From the NCBI GenBank assembly GCA_030632865.1, contig DAOVTY010000217.1, positions 1-5,539 of the forward strand: a stretch of DNA of 5,539 nt, read 5' to 3'. This DNA is from Bacteroidota bacterium (GTDB lineage: Bacteria > Bacteroidota > Bacteroidia > Bacteroidales > Prolixibacteraceae). The stretch's first letter is position 1; the number at the start of each line of letters is the position of its first letter. Positions 1-5,539 of the stretch are shown here, piece by piece. The position numbers and the translations under genes were made by a program. The notes beneath the pieces are model-generated. The model was not told where the DNA came from. It ran no database searches and saw only the letters and a program-made list of their open reading frames with translations.

Positions 1-357
1 ACATTTACTGCTGGTGCAGGTTGGGCATACGACTATGGTACAGCAGAAGAGAGCAAAGAAATGTTTGATTATCTAATTGGATATTCACCCGTACATAATG
101 TGAAAAATAATGTTGAATATCCTGCCACATTAATTACAACTAGCGATCACGACGACCGTGTTGTACCTGCCCATAGTTTTAAATTTGCAGCCGAATTACA
201 AGCTAATCAGACAGGTAGTAATCCGGTTTTAATTAGAATTGAGACAGACGCTGGGCATGGAGCCGGAACACCGGTAAGTAAAACAATAGAACAATACGCC
301 GATATTTTTGGGTTCACACTTTTTAATATGGGATTTAAATCACTTCCTGAAAAATAG
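1..357 (+). CDS. Prolyl oligopeptidase (S9A), C-terminal fragment
   Basis: This is the last 118 residues of a serine peptidase that cleaves short peptides after proline; the reading frame is open from base 1, so the gene begins upstream of the window. Two of the three catalytic residues are visible in strongly conserved settings: the Asp in SDHDDRVVP (fragment residue 51, followed by the Arg that in the porcine enzyme contacts the substrate) and the His in the GHGAG motif (fragment residue 86). The nucleophilic Ser lies upstream and cannot be checked. The His sits 32 residues before the stop, close to its place in porcine prolyl oligopeptidase, so the C-terminus appears intact. The ATG at 61 is internal and not a start. 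Whether the protein is secreted cannot be told without the N-terminus. A hairpin terminator follows 34 bases after the stop. Family assignment is secure. Confidence 0.95.
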   Translation, partial: TFTAGAGWAYDYGTAEESKEMFDYLIGYSPVHNVKNNVEYPATLITTSDHDDRVVPAHSFKFAAELQANQTGSNPVLIRIETDAGHGAGTPVSKTIEQYADIFGFTLFNMGFKSLPEK

Positions 358-382
358 CCTAAACTATTTCAGAATAAAATAG

Positions 383-390
383 TATTTTTG
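383..390 (+). promoter_or_regulatory. Candidate -7 element for the deoxynucleoside kinase gene
   Basis: TATTTTTG matches the Bacteroidota sigma-ABfr -7 consensus TAnnTTTG exactly. No TTTG-like -33 element is found about 19-21 bp upstream, so the promoter is weakly supported. If real, transcription would start near 395-400, putting most of the following hairpin into the kinase transcript's leader. In such an AT-rich gap a chance match is quite possible. Confidence 0.25.
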
Positions 391-391
391 A

Positions 392-434
392 ATTCCCGGC
401 AGCAACCAATTTGTTACCGGGGATTTTTTATTTT
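392..434 (+). terminator. Rho-independent terminator after the prolyl oligopeptidase gene
   Basis: The arm ATTCCCGG (392-399) pairs with CCGGGGAT (417-424) over 8 bp including one T-G wobble, with a 17-nt loop in which AAC and GTT could add three pairs. A T-rich tail (TTTTTTATTTT) runs to 434. The GC core plus T-tract is the classic intrinsic terminator form. It ends only 5 bases before the next gene's ATG, so it also occupies the kinase gene's leader. Confidence 0.8.
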
Positions 435-439
435 AAAGT

Positions 440-1069
440 ATGCGATTTTTAGTAATTGAAGGAAATATTGGAGCAGGCAAAACTACCCTAACTAAAAAGT
501 TTGCCGAAGAGTTCAATGCAAAATTAGTTTTAGAGCAATTTGCCGATAATCCGTTTTTGCCTAAATTTTATAATGATCAGGAGCGATATTCATTTCCGTT
601 GGAATTATCATTTCTTGCCGATCGTTATAGTCAAATTAAAAAGCAAGTCCTTAATCTCGATCTTTTTCATTCGTTTTTGGTAGCAGACTACTATTTTGCT
701 AAATCGGCAATATTTGCACAAAACACCTTAAAAGACGATGAATATCATCTGTTTCGACAGATTTTTGATATTATTTTTGAGTCGATGCCTAAACCTGATT
801 TGTATGTTTATTTGCATTCTAATGCAGACAGGTTACTAAGTAACATAGAGAAACGTGGTCGTAAATACGAACAAAATATAAAACCCGATTATCTTGAAAA
901 AATTCAAAAAGGATATTTTCAGTTTTTTAAACAAACTGCAGCCTTTCCGGTTCTAATTGTCGATATAAATAATATAGATTTTGTTAACAATAATAAGCAC
1001 TATCAGCTTTTAAAGGAGGCAGTTTTTAATACCGATTATAAATTGGGGATAAATAGGCTAATTTTATGA
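440..1069 (+). CDS. Deoxynucleoside kinase (Dgk/dAK-type)
   Basis: A 209-residue cytoplasmic enzyme expected to phosphorylate a deoxynucleoside with ATP to the 5'-monophosphate, a step of nucleotide salvage. Motifs in order: P-loop GNIGAGKT (residues 8-15); a segment with E32 and the DNPFL motif (37-41), the likely base/sugar site; ADRYSQ (60-65); VADYYFAKS (81-89), matching the ADY-type motif of Bacillus Dgk rather than the DRS of animal kinases; and the Arg-rich LID NIEKRGRKYEQ (135-145), which closes over ATP phosphates. The length is usual for the family. The ATG at 440 is the natural start because the P-loop begins 7 residues later, as in relatives. No Shine-Dalgarno sequence is present, as is common in Bacteroidota. 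The start lies just after a terminator, so the gene probably has its own promoter. Which deoxynucleoside is preferred (dA, dG or dC) cannot be read from the sequence, so no symbol is given. Confidence 0.93.
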   Translation: MRFLVIEGNIGAGKTTLTKKFAEEFNAKLVLEQFADNPFLPKFYNDQERYSFPLELSFLADRYSQIKKQVLNLDLFHSFLVADYYFAKSAIFAQNTLKDDEYHLFRQIFDIIFESMPKPDLYVYLHSNADRLLSNIEKRGRKYEQNIKPDYLEKIQKGYFQFFKQTAAFPVLIVDINNIDFVNNNKHYQLLKEAVFNTDYKLGINRLIL

Positions 1070-1110
1070 TAAAAAAATTGCTTGTCTCTTTTTTTTGAAA
1101 AAAAGCTTAC

Positions 1111-1118
1111 TATTTTTG
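1111..1118 (+). promoter_or_regulatory. Candidate -7 promoter element for the TPR/OmpA-like lipoprotein gene
   Basis: TATTTTTG is an exact TAnnTTTG match in the 95-bp gap before the lipoprotein gene. A TTTG lies upstream (1094-1097), but only 13 bp separate the two, shorter than the usual 19-21 bp, so the -33 element is unclear. A long T-run followed by an A-run (1089-1104) just upstream may bend the DNA or act like an UP element. The implied leader is about 40 nt and AT-rich, with no Shine-Dalgarno sequence. Confidence 0.45.
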
Positions 1119-1164
1119 TAGCAATTCTGTATATTTTTTTTAATCAATTAATATTATTTCTGTT

Positions 1165-2919
1165 ATGAACAATATCAATTTTAAACCTTTAGTTCTTGTG
1201 TTAACTATCGCAGTTCTTCTTTCAAGTTGTGCTGGAATAAACAAGATGAAAAAGAATGCTAACCAAATCCAATTTAAAGTAACTCCTGAACTTCTCGAAG
1301 CTCATGCGAGTGATGTTAGTTTAGCAATCGATAGTAGATTTCCTGCAAAATACTTCGATAAAAAAGCTACAATAGTTGCTACGCCTGTTTTAAAATACGA
1401 AGGAGGAGAGAAATCTTTTGCTCCGGTAACTGTGCAAGGCGAGAATGTTGAAGCCAATAATAAAGTTATTGGATATGCAAATGGAGGAAGTGTAAATTAT
1501 AAAAACAGTGTTGATTACGATAAGCAAATGAGCAAATCGGAACTGTTTATAAATATTACAGCTTCTAAAGGTTCTAAAACTGTAGATTTTGAGCCGATTA
1601 AAATTGCTGATGGTGTTATGGCAACAAGCGAAATGATTGTAAATTTCCCAAAACCAATTTTAGGCCTTATTCGTGAGGAAAATACAACGGGTAAATACGA
1701 TCCTAATATCGATGTATTTCAAAGAGTTGTTCCAGACGAAATGATGGCTGACATTCATTATCTGATTAACCGTTCGAATATTCGTAATGAAGAGACCAGA
1801 GAAAACGATGTTGTTGCATTGCAAGATTATACTAAAAAAGCAAACGAAGACGAAAAAATAGATCTTAAAGGAGTTGAAGTTGCAGCATATGCCTCGCCAG
1901 ATGGTGCAATTGATTTAAATATTGATTTAGCTTCTAAACGTAAAGAAACATCTTCTAAATTTTTAGCAGAAAAACTAAAAGCAGCAGGTGTTGATATTGA
2001 ATTAAAAACAAAATATACCCCGGAAGATTGGGATGGATTCAAGAAATTATTAGAGGAGTCAAACATTCAGGATAAGGAGTTGATTTTACGTGTTTTATCT
2101 ATGTATAACGACCCAGAAGTTCGTGAACGCGAAATGAAAAACCTTAGCGAAACATTTACAGATGTAGCAGATGAAATTCTTCCACAATTACGTCGGGCAA
2201 AAATGACCACAACTGTTGAAATAACAGGTAAAAGTGACGAAGAATTAAAAGCTGCTGCTAAATCTGACGCTGCCTCTTTAAATCCTGCAGAGTTACTTTA
2301 TGCAGCAACTTTATTCGAAGATACAGACGAGCAACTTTCAGTTTACAATTCGTTTATGAAGATATATCCTAATGACTGGAGAGGACCAAACAACGCTGGT
2401 TATGTAATGGTTAATAAAATGAAATATACCGATGCTAAACCATTATTCGAGAAAGCTGATGAGTTGAAAAACAATGAAGCAATTGTTCAAAATAACCTTG
2501 GTGCCGTAAAGTTAAATGCAAACGATGTTGAAAATGCAGAGATACTATTTGGTGCGGCTGCAGGTGCGGGCGACGAAGTAAATTACAACATGGGTATTAT
2601 TAGCATTAAAAAAGCAGAATACGATAAAGCAGTTAGATATTTCAGTAAATATGCAGATGTTAACACTGCAGTTGCAAAAATAATGGCTGGCGATAATAAT
2701 GGAGCATTGAGAGATTTAGAAGCTTTCGATCATCCAAACTGTTTTATGAAAGATTATTTAAAAGCAGTAATTGGAGCTCGCACTGCTAAAGAAAACTTAT
2801 TGTTCGATAGCTTGCAAGCAGCATGCGAAAATAAAGCTGAGTTGAAAGCTAAAGCAAAAACAGATATGGAATTTGCTAAGTATTTCGAAAATGCAAAATT
2901 CAAATCTATAGTTGAATAG
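1165..2919 (+). CDS. Lipoprotein with OmpA-like domain and TPR repeats
   Basis: A 584-residue envelope lipoprotein. Residues 1-22 form a lipoprotein signal peptide with lipobox LSSC, C22 being the lipidated Cys. The residues after it (AGINKMKK) are basic, without the acidic patch of Bacteroidota surface-export signals, so a periplasm-facing position is inferred. Residues about 30-190 are a beta-rich region I do not recognise. Residues about 190-355 resemble the OmpA-like domains of Bacteroidota: VAAYASPDGA (239-248), then N252-x2-L-x3-R259 matching the OmpA NxxLSxxR helix, followed by an inserted segment with EDWDGFKKL and REREMKNL, and QLRRAKMTTTVEI closing the domain. The Asp that binds diaminopimelate in E. 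coli OmpA aligns with Ser here, so peptidoglycan binding is uncertain. Residues about 373-525 hold roughly four to five degenerate TPR units (clear ones at about 406-436, 437-470 and 471-500), pointing to protein-protein contacts. The last 40 residues are Lys/Ala-rich. The gene appears monocistronic. A structural or scaffold role is inference. Confidence 0.88.
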   Translation: MNNINFKPLVLVLTIAVLLSSCAGINKMKKNANQIQFKVTPELLEAHASDVSLAIDSRFPAKYFDKKATIVATPVLKYEGGEKSFAPVTVQGENVEANNKVIGYANGGSVNYKNSVDYDKQMSKSELFINITASKGSKTVDFEPIKIADGVMATSEMIVNFPKPILGLIREENTTGKYDPNIDVFQRVVPDEMMADIHYLINRSNIRNEETRENDVVALQDYTKKANEDEKIDLKGVEVAAYASPDGAIDLNIDLASKRKETSSKFLAEKLKAAGVDIELKTKYTPEDWDGFKKLLEESNIQDKELILRVLSMYNDPEVREREMKNLSETFTDVADEILPQLRRAKMTTTVEITGKSDEELKAAAKSDAASLNPAELLYAATLFEDTDEQLSVYNSFMKIYPNDWRGPNNAGYVMVNKMKYTDAKPLFEKADELKNNEAIVQNNLGAVKLNANDVENAEILFGAAAGAGDEVNYNMGIISIKKAEYDKAVRYFSKYADVNTAVAKIMAGDNNGALRDLEAFDHPNCFMKDYLKAVIGARTAKENLLFDSLQAACENKAELKAKAKTDMEFAKYFENAKFKSIVE

Positions 2920-2938
2920 ATAGTATTTTAAAATATTT

Positions 2939-2980
2939 ATAAGGGCAATTTTTTAATTAAAAGATTGCCCTTATTTATTT
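2939..2980 (+). terminator. Rho-independent terminator after the lipoprotein gene
   Basis: Bases 2939-2954 pair with 2959-2974 over 16 bp with one T-G wobble and an AATT loop. The core is AAGGGCAAT / ATTGCCCTT. A T-rich tail (TTATTTATTTT) follows. It lies 19 bases after the stop codon and is the strongest hairpin in the window. Confidence 0.92.
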
Positions 2981-3029
2981 TATATCAATAAAAAATAAAA
3001 TTAACAGACCTCTCTTAATTTTTGTTGGT

Positions 3030-3064
3030 ACTTCGGTCTCCTGTCTTCCAACTTCCAACTTTCT
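3030..3064. repeat. Degenerate heptanucleotide tandem repeat
   Basis: Five consecutive 7-base units can be read: ACTTCGG, TCTCCTG, TCTTCCA, ACTTCCA, ACTTTCT, approximating the consensus (A/T)CTTCCA. The third and fourth differ at one position; the others are more diverged. The strand is pyrimidine-rich, unlike the surrounding A/T-rich DNA. It lies in the gap between a terminator and the promoter region of the dipeptidase gene. No coding or RNA function is evident. Confidence 0.6.
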
Positions 3065-3085
3065 CCCCTTTTATGACATTTCAGC

Positions 3086-3117
3086 TTTCTTATTCCAAAT
3101 GAAAAGCGTATTTTTTG
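3086..3117 (+). promoter_or_regulatory. Candidate promoter of the M20 dipeptidase gene
   Basis: TTTC (3086-3089) stands in for the -33 TTTG and is followed after 19 bp by TATTTTTTG (3109-3117), which is the TAnnTTTG -7 element with one extra T. The spacing fits the Bacteroidota housekeeping pattern, though both elements deviate by one base. The implied start is near 3122-3126, giving a leader of about 25 nt that is A/T-only near the ATG and lacks a Shine-Dalgarno sequence. Confidence 0.4.
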
Positions 3118-3147
3118 CGTCTAAAATAAAATGTAAATTTATCAAAT

Positions 3148-4524
3148 ATGGAGCACATTAATAACTACATTGAAGCAAACAAACAACGTTTTTTGGATGA
3201 GCTATTTGGATTGATTCGTATACCGTCAATCAGTTCGATTAAAGCACACAAACCAGATATGTATAAAGCAGCTAAATATTGGAAACAAACACTTGTAAAT
3301 TCGGGTGTTGATAAAGCAGAAATATACGAAACCGATGGAAATCCGGTTACTTACGCCGAAAAAATTATAGATTCTGCACTCCCAACTGTTTTGGTTTATT
3401 CGCATATGGATGTTATGCCGATTGACCCAATTGAGTTGTGGGACTCACCACCGTTTGAACCCGAAATTCGTGACGGTAAAATTTATGCTCGCGGTGCCGA
3501 CGATGATAAGGGACAGGGAATGATGCATGCAAAAGCTTTCGAGTTAATGGTGAAAACCAACACACTCCCTTGTAATGTAAAATTTATGATTGAAGGTGAG
3601 GAGGAAATTGGTTCGCCAAACCTTGGAAAATGGTGCGAACAAAATAAAGAAATGTTAAAGGCCGATGTTATTCTTGTTTCCGATACATCTATGATTGCTC
3701 CTGATATTCCGTCTATAACAACTGGATTACGAGGATTAGCATATTGGCAAGTTGAAGTGACCGGGCCGGATAGAGATTTACACTCCGGACTGTTTGGAGG
3801 TGCTGTTGCAAATCCAATAAATGTACTTTGCTCTATGATTGATAAAATGGTAGATGAAAACGGCAAAGTTACTATACCCGGTTTTTACGACAATGTTTTG
3901 GAAGTTTCAGCAGAAGAGCGAGAATTGCTTGGAAGAGCTCCTTTTAATAAAGAGGTTTATAAAAAAGCAATTAATGTTGATGAGTTGAAAGGTGAAAAAG
4001 GTTATACACCTATGGAACACACTGGAATTCGACCATCTTTTGATATTTGTGGAATTTGGGGAGGCTACACTGGCGAGGGTGCAAAAACAGTTCTTCCTTC
4101 AAAAGCATTTGCAAAAATTTCAACACGTTTGGTGCCAAATCAAGACCACCATAAAATTGCCGACCTGTTTAAGAATCATTTCGAAAGTATAGCTCCAAAA
4201 TCGGTAAAAGTAGAAGTTACGTCGTTACACGGCGGACAAGGCTACGTTTGTCCTATTGATATTCCTGCGTACAAAGCAGCAGAAAAAGCATATACCGATA
4301 CTTTTGGTAAACGTCCGGTTCCTGTACGTTCAGGTGGAAGTATTCCAATTATTTCAACTTTCGAAGAGATTCTGGGAATAAAATCAGTATTAATGGGATT
4401 TGGATTAGAATCGGATGCGATACACTCGCCAAATGAGAATTATCCGCTAGAGCAATTTTACAATGGAATAAAAACGATTCCGCTATTTTATAAATATTTT
4501 GCTGAAATGAGCGGGAAGAAGTAA
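3148..4524 (+). CDS. M20-family metallopeptidase (dipeptidase)
   Basis: A 458-residue di-zinc peptidase of the M20 carnosinase/dipeptidase type, expected to hydrolyse dipeptides or similar small peptides in the cytoplasm; no signal peptide or membrane segment is seen. The whole metal site is present: H86 and D88 in SHMDVMP; D119, the bridging Asp, in RGADDDKGQ; catalytic E152 and metal ligand E153 in EGEEEIGSP; D179 in SDTSM; and H426 in AIHSPNE. H212 in LHSGLFGG, reaching across the dimer, and the RSGGSIP substrate loop (394-400) are also present, as in human CNDP2. The lid/dimerisation domain spans about residues 195-355, inserted in the catalytic domain. Length is normal for the group and nothing is missing. 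It has its own terminator and a candidate promoter. Exact substrates cannot be inferred; with the nearby prolyl oligopeptidase it could finish peptide breakdown, but that link is only suggestive. Confidence 0.95.
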   Translation: MEHINNYIEANKQRFLDELFGLIRIPSISSIKAHKPDMYKAAKYWKQTLVNSGVDKAEIYETDGNPVTYAEKIIDSALPTVLVYSHMDVMPIDPIELWDSPPFEPEIRDGKIYARGADDDKGQGMMHAKAFELMVKTNTLPCNVKFMIEGEEEIGSPNLGKWCEQNKEMLKADVILVSDTSMIAPDIPSITTGLRGLAYWQVEVTGPDRDLHSGLFGGAVANPINVLCSMIDKMVDENGKVTIPGFYDNVLEVSAEERELLGRAPFNKEVYKKAINVDELKGEKGYTPMEHTGIRPSFDICGIWGGYTGEGAKTVLPSKAFAKISTRLVPNQDHHKIADLFKNHFESIAPKSVKVEVTSLHGGQGYVCPIDIPAYKAAEKAYTDTFGKRPVPVRSGGSIPIISTFEEILGIKSVLMGFGLESDAIHSPNENYPLEQFYNGIKTIPLFYKYFAEMSGKK

Positions 4525-4557
4525 AGAGTAATAAAAAATTAGATTTTTAGTACAGAG

Positions 4558-4600
4558 AAAGTCAGGGTTTTACTTTTCGCGAAACCCTGACTTTTTATAT
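4558..4600 (+). terminator. Rho-independent terminator after the M20 dipeptidase gene
   Basis: AAAGTCAGGGTTT (4558-4570) pairs perfectly with AAACCCTGACTTT (4582-4594), a 13-bp stem with an 11-nt loop, followed by TTTTTATAT overlapping the right arm's end. It lies 33 bases after the stop codon. Confidence 0.9.
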
Positions 4601-4604
4601 GGGA

Positions 4605-4624
4605 GTTGGATTTCTAAGTCCAAC
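4605..4624. repeat. Small inverted repeat (hairpin) behind the terminator
   Basis: GTTGGATT (4605-4612) pairs with AGTCCAAC (4617-4624) over 8 bp, one of them a T-G wobble, with a 4-nt loop TCTA. It has no T-tract, so it is not itself a typical terminator. It sits 10 bases after the terminator stem, far upstream of the sulfatase start. A dispersed intergenic palindrome is possible but cannot be shown from one copy. Confidence 0.5.
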
Positions 4625-4693
4625 ATTCTTCGAAAACCAAAAAGTTTTTAATCACTAATTTAGAAATTCCAGTCACCCCTTTTTTATAACTAG

Positions 4694-4710
4694 CAAACTT
4701 TGTAAGTTTG
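4694..4710 (+). promoter_or_regulatory. Palindrome overlapping a candidate -7 promoter element of the sulfatase gene
   Basis: CAAACTT (4694-4700) and AAGTTTG (4704-4710) form a perfect 7-bp inverted repeat around TGT. The right half with the preceding T gives TAAGTTTG (4703-4710), an exact TAnnTTTG -7 element. Only TTTT (4680-4683) occupies the -33 position, so the upstream element is poor. The implied leader is about 20 nt, A-rich, with no Shine-Dalgarno sequence. The overlap would suit an operator, but no regulator is known and a chance palindrome cannot be excluded. Confidence 0.4.
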
Positions 4711-4735
4711 AATTCCGAAATAAAAACCAAAAACT

Positions 4736-5539
4736 ATGTCAAAAACAAACCTGTTTACGTTGCTATTTTTATCCATTTTTATTTTTTCGTGTTCAACCCA
4801 AAAAAAGCAACCAAACTTTGTATTTATTTTAGTTGACGATTTGGGCTGGGCAGATGTTAAATGCAATTATCCCGAAAGTTTTTACGATACACCAAACATC
4901 GATCAACTTGCTAAAAATGGCGTGCGCTTTACAAATGCATACGCTGCAAATCCGGTTTGCAGTCCAACTCGAGCAGCACTAATGACAGGTAAACATCCGA
5001 ACAGAATGAACATTACTGATTGGATTCCAGGTAGCAATCCAAGAAACAGACCACTGCTTGGATCTGAAGATGGTACAGAACTGGCTCTCGAAGAAATTAC
5101 TTTGGCTGAAAAACTCAAAGAAAATGGATACAAAACTTGCTTTGCAGGCAAATGGCATTTAGGTGATGAGGGATTTTTTCCGGAAGATCAGGGATTCGAT
5201 ATAAATATTGGAGGACATCATCGTGGTAGTCCTCCCGGAGGATATTACTCGCCATATAAAAATCCGAAAATGATTGACGGACCGGATGGAGAATATCTCA
5301 CCGACCGCTTAACCGATGAAGGAATAAATTTTATTGCCGAAAACAGAGACAATCCATTTTTTTTGTATTTAGCTTTTTATACTGTTCATACACCAATTCA
5401 ACCATCGATAAAGTATATAGAAAAATATAAAACAAAACGCGATGCTTTAAATTTAAAAGAAGTGCCTCATGTAAAAGAGGGTGACGGTTGGACAAAAACT
5501 TTACAAGAAAATGCAGCTTTAGCATCGATGGTTGCGTCA
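4736..5539 (+). CDS. Sulfatase lipoprotein (S1 family, Cys-type), N-terminal part
   Basis: The frame stays open from the ATG at 4736 to the window end, giving the first 268 residues; typical members have about 450-550, so the C-terminal part lies outside. The enzyme should hydrolyse sulfate esters, probably on sulfated glycans. Residues 1-19 form a lipoprotein signal with C19 in IFSC (Phe at -2 is off the strict consensus), placing it in the envelope or at the surface. Metal-site D34 and D35 are in FILVDDLGWAD. The activation motif CSPTR (75-79) has C75 as the residue converted to formylglycine; R79 and the following AALMTG complete the signature. K139 and H141 are in GKWHLG, and H218 is in TVHTP. 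The later metal-ligand motif is beyond the window. The sequence resembles arylsulfatase A/GalNAc-6-sulfatase-like relatives, but subfamily and substrate cannot be assigned. A Cys-type enzyme needs a maturation enzyme (anSME or FGE), none of which is encoded here. Confidence 0.93.
   Translation, partial: MSKTNLFTLLFLSIFIFSCSTQKKQPNFVFILVDDLGWADVKCNYPESFYDTPNIDQLAKNGVRFTNAYAANPVCSPTRAALMTGKHPNRMNITDWIPGSNPRNRPLLGSEDGTELALEEITLAEKLKENGYKTCFAGKWHLGDEGFFPEDQGFDINIGGHHRGSPPGGYYSPYKNPKMIDGPDGEYLTDRLTDEGINFIAENRDNPFFLYLAFYTVHTPIQPSIKYIEKYKTKRDALNLKEVPHVKEGDGWTKTLQENAALASMVAS

Noticed and set aside
683..709. The kinase has ADYYFAKS where animal deoxynucleoside kinases have the DRS/ERS motif, which could suggest a lost active-site Arg.
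   Set aside because: Bacillus-type Dgk proteins, as I recall them, carry an ADY motif at the same place, so this is the normal form of a bacterial subgroup and not a defect.
1088..1105. T-run followed by A-run (C-T8-G-A7-G) after the kinase gene as a possible terminator.
   Set aside because: The stem is A-T only, the loop is too tight and no T-tract follows on the + strand; it is better read as an AT-rich promoter-upstream tract.
1827..2066. Minus-strand open frame of 79 codons inside the lipoprotein gene.
   Set aside because: It is wholly antisense to a well-supported gene, its product resembles no known family and it has no promoter signal.
3073..3102. Nine-codon open frame upstream of the dipeptidase gene as a possible leader peptide.
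   Set aside because: It overlaps the candidate promoter, has no run of regulatory codons and no attenuator hairpin follows it.
3483..3866. Minus-strand open frame of 127 codons inside the dipeptidase gene.
   Set aside because: It lies opposite the catalytic motifs of the M20 enzyme, whose frame is clearly the coding one.
3992..4192. Plus-strand 66-codon frame within the dipeptidase gene.
   Set aside because: It is a shifted frame of an intact, conserved coding region.
4903..5151. Minus-strand open frame of 82 codons over the sulfatase region.
   Set aside because: The + strand encodes the sulfatase signature motifs across the same bases, so this is a shadow.
5331..5525. Minus-strand 64-codon frame near the window end.
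   Set aside because: It overlaps the sulfatase frame on the + strand, which continues with TVHTP and the expected family sequence.

Overview
The window looks like an ordinary stretch of an AT-rich Bacteroidota chromosome, probably Bacteroidales/Marinilabiliales-like. The pointers are: upstream regions without Shine-Dalgarno sequences, several matches to the Bacteroidota -7 promoter element TAnnTTTG, a lipoprotein joining a Bacteroidota-style OmpA-like domain to TPRs, and a lipoprotein-type sulfatase. This placement is inferred from those signatures; no search was run. All five genes are on the + strand.

Layout: (1) 1-357 is the C-terminal end of a prolyl oligopeptidase (S9A), cut by the window edge, followed by a hairpin terminator at 392-434. 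(2) 440-1069 is a complete deoxynucleoside kinase of the bacterial Dgk/dAK type, starting only a few bases after that terminator. (3) 1165-2919 is a 584-residue lipoprotein with an uncharacterised N-terminal region, a central OmpA-like domain and C-terminal TPRs; a 16-bp hairpin terminator follows. (4) An intergenic stretch of 228 bp (2920-3147) holds that terminator, a degenerate heptanucleotide tandem repeat and a candidate promoter. (5) 3148-4524 is a complete M20-family metallodipeptidase, closed by a 13-bp-stem terminator. (6) 4525-4735 is a noncoding gap with that terminator, a second small hairpin and a candidate promoter whose -7 element lies inside a perfect palindrome. (7) From 4736 to the window end is the N-terminal 268 codons of a formylglycine-dependent sulfatase lipoprotein.

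Strong hairpin terminators follow genes 1, 3 and 4, so the genes look like mostly separate transcription units rather than one operon. Functionally they are a mixture: two peptidases that could act in succession on oligo- and dipeptides, a nucleotide-salvage kinase, an envelope lipoprotein, and a sulfatase that probably desulfates polysaccharides outside the cytoplasm. I see no defence system, mobile element, CRISPR array, tRNA or rRNA, and no evidence for a new multi-gene system. The points worth a second look are small: the palindrome over the sulfatase promoter, the terminator placed in the kinase leader, the heptamer repeat, and the domain combination in the TPR lipoprotein.
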